The notes beneath the pieces are model-generated. The model made no database searches, was not told the DNA's origin, and saw nothing but the letters and a program-made list of their open reading frames with translations. The translations under genes were made by a program, and so were the position numbers. 64,000 nt of DNA from the NCBI GenBank assembly GCA_016748015.1, contig JAAOMT010000664.1:21286-85285 (forward strand), in the 5' to 3' direction. Shown in pieces: positions 25,677 to 35,770 of the stretch (within the stretch, counting starts at the first letter, position 1; the number at the start of each line of letters is the position of its first letter). This DNA comes from Geosiphon pyriformis. Its lineage: Eukaryota > Glomeromycota > Glomeromycetes > Archaeosporales > Geosiphonaceae.

Positions 25677-28268
25677 ATGGATATCACAAAAGCAGTTTTC
25701 TCTTATTTTCAGCAAAAACCTTACAAGGAGTGGCATCTAATTGGCTGTCTAGAATACTTAGAAGAAAAATGCTTGATCCTGAGATCATCAAGCAGACAAC
25801 AAATTCGTGATGAAATCCGAAGCCAAACACACTCTTTAATGTACCATCAATCTGTGTCTAAGGGCGCACAAGCAAAAGCTTCCACGCTGCACGATAACAT
25901 AAACAACTGTTTGAGATGGATGATGTATCTGCATTTTTCCAGAAGGTTGATGCAAAAGTAAGTTATTGTGTTGATGTTGATTAACTTTTCAATTCCATTA
26001 TGTTGAAACACTTTGGTTTACAGGCGCTTCAAATGGCTAAAGAACAGCTGTTGGGCGTCAAGAAGTCGCTATATAAAACAGAAGTCAAACTTGTTGTTGA
26101 AGATGATAAAATCCTGACTGTTTCATCTTCAGTAATTAATTATATTTATTTCTGAAAATGTTAATGATTCTCATATTTTTATGTTGTTCAATTGATATCG
26201 CATTGTCTGTCAATATAGAGAAAGCAGGAAATCTCAGAAACAGCCTTTTCTAACGAAGTTGAAAATGTCAGTCTTGAGGAGGAAGGGGGTCATAAGGTAG
26301 CTTTCTGCATACTCTCAGTCTTGAACTGAGAAACTTGCAATGATCGATCATATGCTAATATATGCGTCATCTAGGAAAAAGTTATTATTGCTCAAAGCGC
26401 AGATGACGCCATTGATAGCGGCGAAGATGAAGAAGAAGCGAAACAAGGAGAAGCTTCAGAGGTATGATTTTTTTTTCTGTGCATCTTGCTTTGTGGATAT
26501 TTATTCTCATTGCATAACGATAATGAATGATATCTTGTGGATATTGGTAACTAGGAGATGCAGGCACCGAACGAGGGCGAAAAGACGTCTGATTGCTATA
26601 AGTGTTTGTTTGAACAATTTGATGCCGCGAAGAAAACGGAAGCAATTGCGGAGTATTTATTTTTGCATACTATTTATTTACTTATTTCTCTTTTAAAGAA
26701 AAAAAAAGTTTAGTGCTCTTCTAATTTTATTATTTCATTTAGCCCTGTTTGGTGGCGCATTGCCGACCTAACGAATAGGAGCGAGCTCAATATTCCAGAT
26801 GAGCATTTTTACGCCTTACAAAAGGAAATTCATTCTCGTTTGAATGTCAAAATTTCGAAGACTGCGGAGACCTTGCTCACCGCACTTGCAAAGGTAATTA
26901 AAGACAGTTTCAAGATTACCAGTATTCCAGAGAGCGAGGATATCAAAATTACTGGGCTGAATTGATATCTAATAGCAACGTTTATAGCTGCCTCAAGATG
27001 AACTCGTTAGAATTGCTACATCTTTTTATGTTGATGGTAGCAAGCATGTTTTGGCACATTTATCATCGCTGCGGATCCCAAAACAAGTATCTACTGAAGA
27101 ACGATTGAACGCCTGGATCCTCGATATTGACTTGGCCGAGGAAACCGAGACTCTGACTGAACTTGCGAATTTGAAGTGCGATGATGGGGAAGTTGTGTGG
27201 ATATTCAAAGTAATTGCAAAGATGCAAGTATTGGTTTACGTTCTGTGGATCGACAATAGCAAATTTCTACACATGGGCTGCAGGTTCACTTAACTTTTAT
27301 TTTTATTCAAAACAGGTTCGAGAACCTTCAATATGGTATACCTGGAGAAGCATTGTCCGAAAGGGACATTGATGTTTTGTATTGCAGTGTGTTTTTTGAG
27401 ACTTTGAGAGATGTTGTAAGCGTTCACTTGTAAGTGTGTCTTCTTGATTACACTACACTGCTTTTGGGGTGCATTATCAACAATTTTTATATTCGATAGC
27501 GGTGAGATCTGTAGCCGAGCATCACGCGAGCGCAAACAACAAACGATAGATGCCTCTTCCGAAGGTTCTAAAGTCGATTGGTTGTTTTGCGTATGTATTA
27601 TCCCCCTTTTTTTTCGCTAGGTTACGCAATGTTATTTCTAACAATTAAGTAATTATTAGCATAGGCATTATGGCGAGAATTCGAAATGGGGCCGCGAATT
27701 CGGCTTGATGGAGAACTCTTCAATCAAACTTGATAATGACGCGAAAATTGCCGAAGATAAGATAAAAGGAATCCTGAATATGCGAGATATGCTTAAAGCG
27801 CTTAACCTCGCTCTCCCAAAAGAAGGCGTGTCTACCGCGATTGACCAGGCGCGGAAAAAGATTTTGCTGCCTGGTGTTCTTTTCCGCATGGAATTTCCGT
27901 ATCGTCGTGGTCACCATTCTCGAAAATTCGTGGGTCGGCATTGCGGACTTTAGTTCTTTCACAATCCCGACGAAAATCGATGATCTTTACATGGCCATCG
28001 ATTGTTGCCGTGTGCTCCTTGAACTGAAAGTGCGTCACGTTTTTGCGATTGTGTTTTGCTCTACTTATTTATATTAATGTCGTTCTTTGAATAGAGTCTC
28101 TTAAAGACTTCTGTTTCGGGCTTCGGGCTCGCGATCAAACACGCAAGTCGTCTGAGTCCCGAAGGAAAGAGGAGAAGATGGACGATAGAGCCCGGAGCGC
28201 CTATTGGGCTCATTCCGAAAAAAAAGAGGCTCCGAACTGCGTCGGCGAGCAAGGCAAAGAACGTCTAG
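25677..28268 (+). pseudogene. Spliced TIR-element gene of unknown function, frameshifted
   Basis: At least nine exons with GT-AG introns. The recognisable pieces in order are MDITKAVFSYFQQKP, FEMDDVSAFFQKVDAK, ALQMAKEQLLGVKKS, an acidic linker (DSGEDEEEAKQGEASE), SDCYKCLFEQFDAAK, PVWWRIADLTNRSEL, LPQDELVRIATSFY, FENLQYGIPGEALSERDID, SKVDWLF, EFGLMENSSIKL, KILLPGV, then FSSFTIPTKIDDL and a basic C-terminus with PKKKRLR ending in TAG. It uses TGG for Trp and the ordinary code. Two frame changes (about 25890-25925 and about 27870-27885) need an indel or an unseen mini-intron, so the copy is probably dead. A related gene lies at about 60465-61420 beside another TIR-like end. I associate this pattern with a large multicopy family in arbuscular mycorrhizal fungi; function unknown, and a nuclease role is speculative. 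Confidence 0.6.
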
Positions 28269-28770
28269 TTGGACTTATCCATTGTGGTCCGATTTCGCAT
28301 TTGCGACTACGGTCTTTTCTTCCTCTGATTTTTACCCTTTCCATATGGGGCTAACTACTCCCTTCCATCGGCTTTATAGGCTTTTGACTTATTTTGCAAT
28401 GGTACATATCGACTGAATGACATCTGTCCTGCACATGACGTGCCTAACCCCATCTGTCTCTCACACACACACAAACCATTCTAAAAAAAATCACAAAGTT
28501 ACAACGTAAATTTACTGTTGTAACACTAACTACAATGGTTACAGTGGCAGGGCCATCTGTTCCCCTACACATGAAAATTTCGCGCACTCGAACGCTTTTA
28601 TTACCATTTTACTACCATTTGCTAATTGATTAAACGATTGAATGGCTGGATCCGGATTCTCGACCCCGATGTAACAAATTTAAGTGTACAAGTTCTCGGA
28701 TAAAAATTTGGGCGTAAAGGAATAGCAAAGCGAAAGGCATCCATGGTTATCCCTCCATGTGACAACCCTC
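28269..28770. other. Non-coding spacer between the two halves of the TIR element
   Basis: No supported frame. Composition is less A/T-rich than the intergenic deserts, and a short CA run lies at about 28462-28475. It separates the ordinary-code gene from the TGA-as-Trp block. Confidence 0.5.
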
Positions 28771-29001
28771 TTAATCCTCTCTTTTTCTTTTCTTTCTTGG
28801 TTCTTGAGATGATTCCGCTAACGTCCGTTTAAGAACTTTTTCTTGCCTTTCCTCTTGGTAAATCTCGTAGGTAATTCCTTCCTTGTCTAAATATTGTTTA
28901 ACAGCTTTGGTGTCAGATATTTTAAAGATATATGGCGCAATCTTTTCGCCTTGCTCTTGCTTTAAAAGAGAACGTAAAGTACTATAATCTTTAGGCTCCA
29001 T
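28771..29001 (-). CDS. Small basic-tailed hypothetical protein
   Basis: 76 aa from ATG at 29001 (MEPKDYSTLRSLLKQEQG) to TAA. An in-frame upstream extension to 29049 exists. It has a charged helical middle and a basic C-terminus (EPRKKRKRED) resembling a nuclear localisation signal or DNA-binding tail. It is divergent from the transposase-like gene, with about 155 bp between starts. It contains no Trp codon, so it gives no information on the code used. Function unknown. Confidence 0.5.
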   Translation of the reverse strand: MEPKDYSTLRSLLKQEQGEKIAPYIFKISDTKAVKQYLDKEGITYEIYQEERQEKVLKRTLAESSQEPRKKRKRED

Positions 29002-29109
29002 AGTAGATCTAATATAGATAAGTTTCATATATTTCAATTTTATATACACGACTACCCCTATATATAATACTTAACTACATTTCAATTCCCCATAGAATTA
29101 GAAACTTTT

Positions 29110-29124
29110 ACAAAACCAGACAAA
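29110..29124 (+). repeat. Internal fragment of the terminal inverted repeat
   Basis: ACAAAACCAGACAAA is identical to bases inside both terminal repeats and lies just upstream of the transposase-like start at 29156. It could be a relic left end of an inner unit that shares the right end at 32712. Confidence 0.65.
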
Positions 29125-29155
29125 CTGCGTAAAAAATATATATATATATATATAT

Positions 29156-30910
29156 ATGGTAGACGACACAATTATTAATGAATACGAGAAAGCTCTCCAT
29201 TTCCTGGACGTAGGATGTGGCTGTGGCTGCTCCGCTAAGTTACCTAAAGAAGAATTTGCTGAACTACGAGAAGATTTTCAAGCGCTAACGAAACCCGAAC
29301 AAGACATTTTCTCAATGGCTCAACTCAGATCCATGGATGGGGGAGCGATCAGTACTAGCCGACGTCTCAAGAACAAGATTCGCGTCAATAAAAGAACTAT
29401 TTACTGCTGAAATCGTAATACCCCTATTTGTCAAAAAACTTACCTTAACATGCTCGGCATTGGCCGCAATTATTTTGAAAATATCAGAAATCATCTGCTA
29501 AAGGATGGTCTTCTACCACGGGTCCATGGTAATGTAAAAAGAATGCCACGGTGAAAAACTAAGATGGTCATCAATATTGACGTGGCTACCGCGGTCAAGA
29601 ATTTTTTGCTAAATTATGCTGAGGTCCATGGCTTGCCCAGCCCAGTCAGAAATGTTAATCGCGTGACTCAATCGATTATCTTCCTACCGGCAGAAATGAG
29701 CTACAAGTCTGTGCACCGTGATTTTTTGGCCGGCCTAGAAGAAAACAGTAAATTACGTGCCCTCAAATATGATGCGTTCCGCAAATTGTGGCATCAGCTA
29801 ACCCCGTACATTCAAATCATGAGCCCCCGAACCGACCTATGCGATACCTGTCAACAGTTGCGGAATGACTTGCAATTTAAAGCCCGTAAAGAAGAAGAGG
29901 CCCAAGACCTATTAAAGAAGTATAAAGAGCATCTAGCCAAAGCCAAGCTAGAGCGAAACTATTATAACCAAAATACCAAGTTAGCGGAAGAACATAGAAA
30001 GCTCGTCAACCAGAATTATTCTGTTGTTTCAGTGAAAGGCGAAATACCATACTGCAGCACGGACGCTATTGCTCACTACAGTTATGACTGAGCCCAAAAT
30101 GTTCATGTACCTCATTCAGATCAACAAATCGGCAAAGTGTATTACCTTAGTGCTCGCAAGGTGCACTTGTTTGGTATCCAGAATGAGGCGGTCCGCGAGC
30201 AAATTAATTATGTGCTGGATGAGAACGAACTTCTCGGAAAGGGTCCGAATGGTACGCTAAGCCTGGTCTTTGATGGAATTAAGCAATTGAATAAAGGTGA
30301 GAAGCACTTGAAAGTCACTTGCGACAATGCGGGAGGGCAAAACAAAAACAACACCACTATTTGGTTTTATTTGTATTTGGTAATTGCTGGCTATTATGAA
30401 AGCATTGAACTCAACTTTATGGTTCCAGGTCATACCAAATTCAAATGTGATGGTAGTTTTGGTCTGATTAAAAGACTTTATCGTAATACCACGGTAGATT
30501 GTGTAGATCATGTGGTAGAGGTGGTAAAGAGGTCCAGTATTGCGGGATTAAACAAAGCTCGGCGTTATAATGGTAGAGAAGGTTTTCAATATCTCGACAT
30601 CATAAGTGGTTTGGAGACTTACTTTAAAAGGCTTCCTGGTCTGCAAAGGTTTCAGCATTTCCTTTTCACCAGTGCCAACCCAGGTGTGGTCCAAGCTCAA
30701 GAAGTGGCTAATGGCCCTTTCCAGGAATTCAAGCTACTGAAAACAAGTAAACTCGAGGCTGCAAAGATCATACAAAAAACCAAGGCTTTATCATTTCCAG
30801 TGCTAACGCCGCCTCCGATGAAATGTGAACGACAAGAATATCTTTACAATTTTATTCGTCCATTTGTTAGAGATGAATTTAAAGATATTACTTGTCCAAG
30901 ACCAACCTAA
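29156..30910 (+). CDS. Transposase-like protein, three in-frame TGA read as Trp
   Basis: One frame of 585 codons from ATG at 29156 to TAA. It is interrupted only by TGA at 29408, 29552 and 30089; read as Trp these give YCWNRN, MPRWKTK and YDWAQN. Two TGG are also present (KLWHQL, TTIWFY). The family is recognised from CGCGCSAKL with LPKEEFAELR, TYLNMLGIGRNYFENIR, LLPRVHGN, TDLCDTCQQLRNDL (a Cys pair), DWAQNVHVPHSDQQIG, YYLSARKVHLFGI, LKVTCDNAGGQNKNN, FMVPGHTKFKCDG and MKCERQEYLYNFIRPF. I know this layout from abundant metazoan repeat proteins with an RNase H-like (DDE-type) core, close to DUF7869. The Asp of CDNAGGQNKN is a likely catalytic residue. Under the ordinary code it would be a pseudogene with three stops. 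Frame and length are otherwise intact. Confidence 0.75.
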
Positions 30911-31034
30911 CCTATACTGGCAATGAACAAAACATTTAGAGAATCAATCGTCACTCGTTAATCTTTCAACTAATATCGATATTGCTAGCTTTTTAAAGCT
31001 AAAATAATATATATACTTAATATAATAAAAAATC
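30911..31034. other. Spacer with a short AT-rich hairpin
   Basis: 124 bp between two plus-strand frames. The near-palindrome TAGCTTTTTAAAGCTA at about 30988-31003 could form a small hairpin, followed by an A/T run. Whether it ends transcription is unknown. No purine-rich ribosome-binding site precedes the next ATG. Confidence 0.4.
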
Positions 31035-31967
31035 ATGACAAACATCCCAGAACTATTAAACGAAATAGAAGCATTAAAAAATCAATTAGCCGATAAAGAC
31101 CAACAACTCCAACAAGCCGAAGAAAATCTTAAATTCAGAATTTGAAAGTCTATTCATAGAACTCTTGAAAATTCAGAAAGTAGTATTCATTTAATGCTAT
31201 TAAAAAGATTTACCTGACCTGAAAAAGGCTGAGTAAGTAGTAAGAGTGGAGAACTTAATAGTTTAGATAGATATTTAGATGTATTTGGAGATGAACGAGT
31301 ATTTAAACATTATGCTGTTTTTAGCAAAGATTTCACTGTTGAGAATTTTATCAAAGACATTAACGAAAAAATGAGAAGTCAAGAAGAAAGTTATAACATT
31401 TCCTTTAGAGGTTATCAGTTTTTAGAAGGTCAATTAAAAGAAAAAATTGCAGATTTAGAAAAGGAAATTGAAGAGAAAAATCAAGAGTTAGAAAAGGTGT
31501 TGGAAAGGAATGAACTTCTTGTTAAGAATTTAGAAAAAGAACTTGAATTTTACAAAGAAACTGCTAATTGTAATTTAGATGCTATTGGAGTTTGTGAAGA
31601 TTGATGTAATGATCGACATGCTGAAGAAGTGGAAGAACTAAAAGAAGAAATTGATAATAAGCAAACTTCGTTACAAGAATGTTTTGATGAATACATAAAG
31701 CAAGATAGAAAATTAAGAATATCTGAAAAATGATTGGCAGAAAGCCAACAAAAATTGAAAGAAGGTCGGGAGGAAGGATTGAAAAAAGATGAGAAAATAA
31801 AAATTCTAGAGCAACAATTATGTCTTACTAATAAACCTTTACCTAAAAAACCAAATAGAATTAAGTTATTCGGAGAGAAAATAAAAACCAAATTCCAACA
31901 ACTTACACAAAAAAAAAATTTTCAAAAACAACCATTTGTTGCTAAAGTAGAAGTTCCAACTAAGTAA
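31035..31967 (+). CDS. Coiled-coil protein, five in-frame TGA read as Trp
   Basis: One frame of 310 codons from ATG (MTNIPELLNEIEALKNQLAD) to TAA. TGA occurs at 31143, 31215, 31230, 31602 and 31731; there is no TGG and no internal TAA or TAG. Read as Trp they give FRIWKS, FTWPEKGW, CEDWCND and SEKWLAE. The rest is mostly heptad-type coiled coil (LEKEIEEKNQELEKVLERNE) with a basic C-terminus. I know no family for it. Codons are very A/T-rich (AGA, AAA, TTA, GAA), more so than in the transposase-like gene. This is the pattern of a gene from a Mollicute or a mitochondrion. In the ordinary code only a 77-residue fragment would be open. Confidence 0.65.
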
Positions 31968-31976
31968 TTTGTCTTT

Positions 31977-32639
31977 ATGAGAGAATTACTTTACACAATT
32001 TTAGAATTGGAGGATTGATACAGAAATCGTGCTCGATGTGGGTTTTGCACCACTCTTTTTAGTGATGAAGATATAGCTGTTTGCCAAATTAGAACACGGA
32101 GCAAAGTAACTCATAGAATAGTTGCTAATGATTTTGTTTGTGAAAACTGTAAGGACAAATTCGAGAATGATGAATTACCGAAATGTGTGAGATGTGGGAG
32201 ATTAAAGAACAAGTCAGATATCGATGCTGCCACTGGTAAATATATTTGTCGTTGTATCGAGCGCGGAGAAGTTTTGGAAAAAGAGGATTTGCCAGTTTTA
32301 CCTCATCAAAGAAATGAGGCAATCTTTTATGAAGAACAGATAAACAATCTACAAGAAAAGTTAAATACCGCTGAAACAGAAATAGACACGCACTTGGAAG
32401 CGTTAGAAATCTCTGAAGACTGGCACAAAAGACAAAAGCAGGAACTTTTAGATAGAATTAAAGAATTGGAATTTGAAGTCGAAAGATTAAAAAAACTAAC
32501 TCCTCAAGAACTGGTTAATGAAATAGAATCTTATAAGGAAGAGGTGGCTCAATTAAAATCTCAATTAGAAAAATTAAATTCTCAACAGAAGGCTCAAATT
32601 GAAGTTAAAAAGTGACCTTGATTGAAAATAAGGAAGTAA
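31977..32639 (+). CDS. Cys-rich plus coiled-coil protein, three in-frame TGA read as Trp
   Basis: One frame of 220 codons from ATG 9 bp after the previous stop to TAA. TGA occurs at 32016, 32613 and 32619 and one TGG is present (EDWHKR). The N-terminal third has Cys pairs (RCGFC, VCENCKDKF, KCVRCGRL, YICRC) that could bind two zinc ions. The C-terminal two thirds is a coiled coil (LNTAETEIDTHLEALE, LKSQLEKLNSQQK) ending WPWLKIRK. Tight spacing and the same TGA habit link it to the upstream frame as a two-gene unit. It ends 34 bp before the right terminal repeat. Function unknown. Confidence 0.62.
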
Positions 32640-32673
32640 TTAAAGAAATTAAAAGATACCCGAGTAATGTCAG

Positions 32674-32712
32674 ATGTTCACTTTGTCTGGTTTTGTTGCA
32701 GCATGCCCCATA
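32674..32712 (-). repeat. Right terminal inverted repeat
   Basis: Inverted partner of 24857-24895. Read on the minus strand it starts TATGGGGCATGCTG. TA follows it on the plus strand. It lies only 34 bp after the stop of the last TGA-rich frame. Confidence 0.9.
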
Positions 32713-33010
32713 TAATATATACGTTTAAATCAAATTATTGAAAGCTATTTATTTAAATTATAAAATGCTTTAAAAAATTAGTTTCTAATAAAAATTAATA
32801 TTAAATTAATTAATTTAATTTGTATATTAATATATATATTATAAACCTGAATAAATTATTTTTATTATAAATAATATTACAACTATTTAAGTTGGTTTAT
32901 GAATTTTTTAAATTTCACAAATTTTAGCTAAAACTAATTGTTTCATTGTTCGATATATATTAATTACATAAAAAACTGTATGGAAATGCTGATCGTCAAG
33001 ATAGTAATTA
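32713..33010. other. A/T-rich flank of the TIR element
   Basis: About 300 bp, nearly all A/T, with no coding signal. It starts with the TA that may be the target-site duplicate. Confidence 0.5.
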
Positions 33011-33017
33011 AGAGTCC

Positions 33018-33260
33018 AAAATGAGGCCTATACATCAAAAGACTTGTAGCTGATGTGGTAACATAAAGAGCATTGGAGAGCTCGAAGTGTACAACTGCCG
33101 GAATTGGGGGGGATGTAATGGACATAGATGAAAATGGCGCTCAGGGATCCTCCTCCGAGGATTGCTTGACGGAGGATCATGCAGGAAATAGTGGTCTTAC
33201 TTAGAAATGCTTAGTACTACCTACATGTCTATGGGCAGTAAAACTAGATTTAACGAAATC
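33018..33260 (+). pseudogene. TnpB/Fanzor-like C-terminal zinc-ribbon remnant
   Basis: In one frame I read KTCS*CGNIKSIGELEVYNC, then GGCNGHR*KWRSGILLRGL, then a TAG. This matches the end of TnpB (IS605 OrfB) and eukaryotic Fanzor proteins, where paired Cys (CxxCG ... NCxxC) precede a DRD-type motif and an N/GxRxILLR helix. Here the last catalytic Asp region is altered (GHR in place of a DRD-like motif) and two TGA and one TAG interrupt the frame. No upstream RuvC part is visible. It is a dead fragment outside the TIR element. The TGA after TCS sits where many homologues have Trp or a polar residue, so the code question also touches this piece. The assignment rests on a short stretch. Confidence 0.45.
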
Positions 33261-35415
33261 GAATAGAAAATTAATGACACTTCAAAAATATTTAAAAATG
33301 AGCTTCGGATCACGGAAATGGGCTCTAAAGAAAAGCTTGGTTAATTGTCCTATTAACATTAATTATTTTTGATTTTGAGTAACGTGGCCTACGCGACATC
33401 ATAAAAATAGCAGCCCAAATCGGTAATATCAAGTCTTCAAAGAAATTATCTGTCAAAATAATCTTGTGTTTTAATTACTATGGATTGCCAGCCTGTCTTT
33501 AAATGAGTAAGACATTTGGCAATTGGGCTGTGGAGATCCTTGTGAGGTTAATTTCAGCCGCAAGATTCGTTCTGATCAATTACCTTCCTCAATGATAATT
33601 CAAAGAACGGATGATTGCGAGTTATGGGAGCAAGGTAGTCACAAAAAACGGGAATTTTTCAACCTCACGAAAGTTCGTATCATCTCGAAAATTTCTGCTT
33701 CCATCTTGGATGTTTTATAATCAAAAATTAGCTGTTACATTCACCATTGTCCAAAATATCATTGAGATTTAATCAAAGTTCGTATTTAAGAAATCTTCTG
33801 AGAGCGTCTTATTGGATTAAATGTTCAAGCTGGATGATAGGTGAACCCAGCATCTTGAATTGACCACGAGGCAGAACAAAATATTAAAATTTTGTTCTGT
33901 AATGTGGAGGTTTGAGCGTATTTTTCAAGGCTTTTCATTTGGTCGTCCTCTTCATGTTGTTCCAGCCTTGAGGAATTCCTTTGACGAAAGTTGAATTTTG
34001 GTACCCTAGTATTCCGAGGTAATTCATGTAGTTGAAGTAGATTTCGTAATTGCACCCCAAGCATGCTTTACCAACTCAAATATCTGAACATCATGAATCC
34101 ATTATCGATTAATATAGAAATTCAAATAGCAGCATTAAACGTTTTATAAAAAGTCATTTACATTCCTCGGACACTGTACCAGATATAAGATAGGTCAATT
34201 GCTAAAATTAGTACAAGGGAAAAGTAGCGTATGATGAACAGGGACTTTACCAAAATGGTGCAAGCAGGAAACCGTCAGCGAAAAAGATGAGTGTGACAGT
34301 TGGAATACATCGCGCACCTGATTCAATAAAGGCGATCGCTGCTACCACGATGAGCCCCTCCAGTTTTATTCTGAAACAATTTAAATTGAGAGAACCCGAA
34401 TTCTCCAATATTGCTGAATTACCCCCAAGGTTGGGAATAGGGTTAATGAGTTTCTTGAGGACATCTGTTATTATAGCCTGACTTCATTTTAATAATATTG
34501 GTGATGATTGGCCAAGTTCAAAGGTTGGATGGCTTCACTTATGCTAAGGAATTTTCTCTTCTATTGAGGCTTGAGGTCCATTATCCAAGTTCCCAACCCT
34601 AAATCTGATCTTGATAATAACGAATAATTCTTGAATCCTTTCCAAAATTATCACACACCAACTTGCGTCTCATAATCGTCTTGCCACAAAATTGATCAAA
34701 AAATTCCTTGTTGCTCGTTCTCCAGTTTATTGCACATTAATTCCTCATTCTCTTCCCCTAATGTATCGCCAAAAGTCTCAATTTCCAATACCACTCCACT
34801 CATTCATCTCCCAACCTTCCATAATTTGAAATAGTTACTCTCTATAAAATTTTCTATTTATAAATATAAACACACATGCAGAATCGCATTTGTCCCTGCC
34901 CTTGTTGCTGATTTTCGCTAGTAGTGGCTGTATTTTATCTGATTAAGAGGATTATTCCAAGCTCTTGAGTAATCCCTCCAGGCTAAACCGTGGGTCATTC
35001 GGATCGGTTATTACTATGGAGAAAAAGATATGTAGTTTAATTAGCTTTCTCGGCTCTTGAATGATTCGAGATAAAATCTTGAGTTAACATTGACATCTCC
35101 CCGCTATGTTCCCTTCCCAATGATTGTCAGGAATGGATTTAACTTTAGCCAAGAACACTGTACTTTTAGAAAAAGAATTCTGGATTTGATAACTCTAATC
35201 AAAGCCAATTTATTTGTTGAAAGTTCTATCTAAAGTAATCCATCTTGTTCCAAGATTTATAAGTGATAGTCAAAGATCCAATGCCATGAACATTAGTTCT
35301 CGCTCCTCGTGTAACACATACATGAGGATCATCATCAAATATACCAATCCCAATCACCTTTTTTCGAACAATTCTCCAGGAAATCAAAAGACAATTTCCA
35401 AATAAAAAGAAAACA
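33261..35415. other. Unassigned stretch, possible minus-strand spliced gene
   Basis: Composition is less A/T-rich than true deserts and several minus-strand pieces look exon-like. One, at about 34260-34370, encodes a hydrophobic segment (LIVVAAIAFIESGARC, then IFFADGFLLAPFW) between a TTTCAG acceptor and a GTAAAG donor. Another, at about 34020-34090, reads IFELVKHAWGAITKS. I could not join them into one open frame or name a family. It could be a small membrane protein gene or a decayed one. No plus-strand gene is supported. Confidence 0.35.
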
Positions 35416-35770
35416 TTAATTACCACCACTCGTGTTCTCAGCAGCTAGCTTAGCGGCATAAGCAGCTTTCGCTTTAGCGATTAGTTCCTCCTTACGGTGA
35501 TACTTTTCTAGAGCTTTTCGCTTGGCTTCCGCGTGTACTAGGGACCGGCTGTGAAACCAGCCGTAAAAAATTCCCACGCCTAATGCCGTCCAGCGAGCAA
35601 GCTAGAAATTCGAAGATTAATATAATTTCTCAAACTGTCTTTGGGCTTTTATAGCAGCTTTAAACCTTTTCATAAGTTACTGATTTAACTAGTGCTTATT
35701 TTTTAGGTAGCTAGTTCAAAAAACAATGGCACAAGCAAAAGAAAAATACCTTTAGGTCCGGAGAAACCAT
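35416..35770 (-). CDS. Mitochondrial ATP synthase subunit e
   Basis: Two exons (35770-35750 and 35601-35416) separated by a 148-nt GT-AG intron encode 68 aa. The first exon is only 21 nt (MVSPDLK). The protein has a single N-terminal membrane segment (ALGVGIFYGWFHSRSLV) with the GxxxG-like small-residue spacing of subunit e, then a charged helix (KALEKYHRKEELIAKAKAAY). Subunit e (yeast TIM11/ATP21) sits in the inner membrane and helps ATP synthase form dimers and bend cristae. Length and layout fit the family. It carries no cleavable signal, as expected. Confidence 0.85.

Larger units (their letters stand above)
24857..32712. mobile_element. 7.86-kb DNA element with 39-bp terminal inverted repeats
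   Basis: The left end (24857-24895) begins TATGGGGCATACTG and the right end (32674-32712) is its inverted copy, beginning TATGGGGCATGCTG when read inward. I count 37 identities in 39. Each end is flanked outside by TA (24855-24856 and 32713-32714), consistent with a TA target duplication. Inside are a spliced, frameshifted plus-strand gene (25677-28268), a small minus-strand frame, and a transposase-like gene plus two further frames readable only with TGA as Trp. A 15-bp piece of the repeat (ACAAAACCAGACAAA) recurs internally at 29110-29124, so the element may be two units fused or nested. Superfamily is not assigned. Confidence 0.85.

Noticed and set aside
29156-32639. Reading the TGA-containing frames as ordinary pseudogenes
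   Set aside because: Decay would give TAA and TAG as well, and frameshifts. None is seen across more than 1,100 codons, whereas nearby dead elements show all stop types. I keep decay as the alternative to test.
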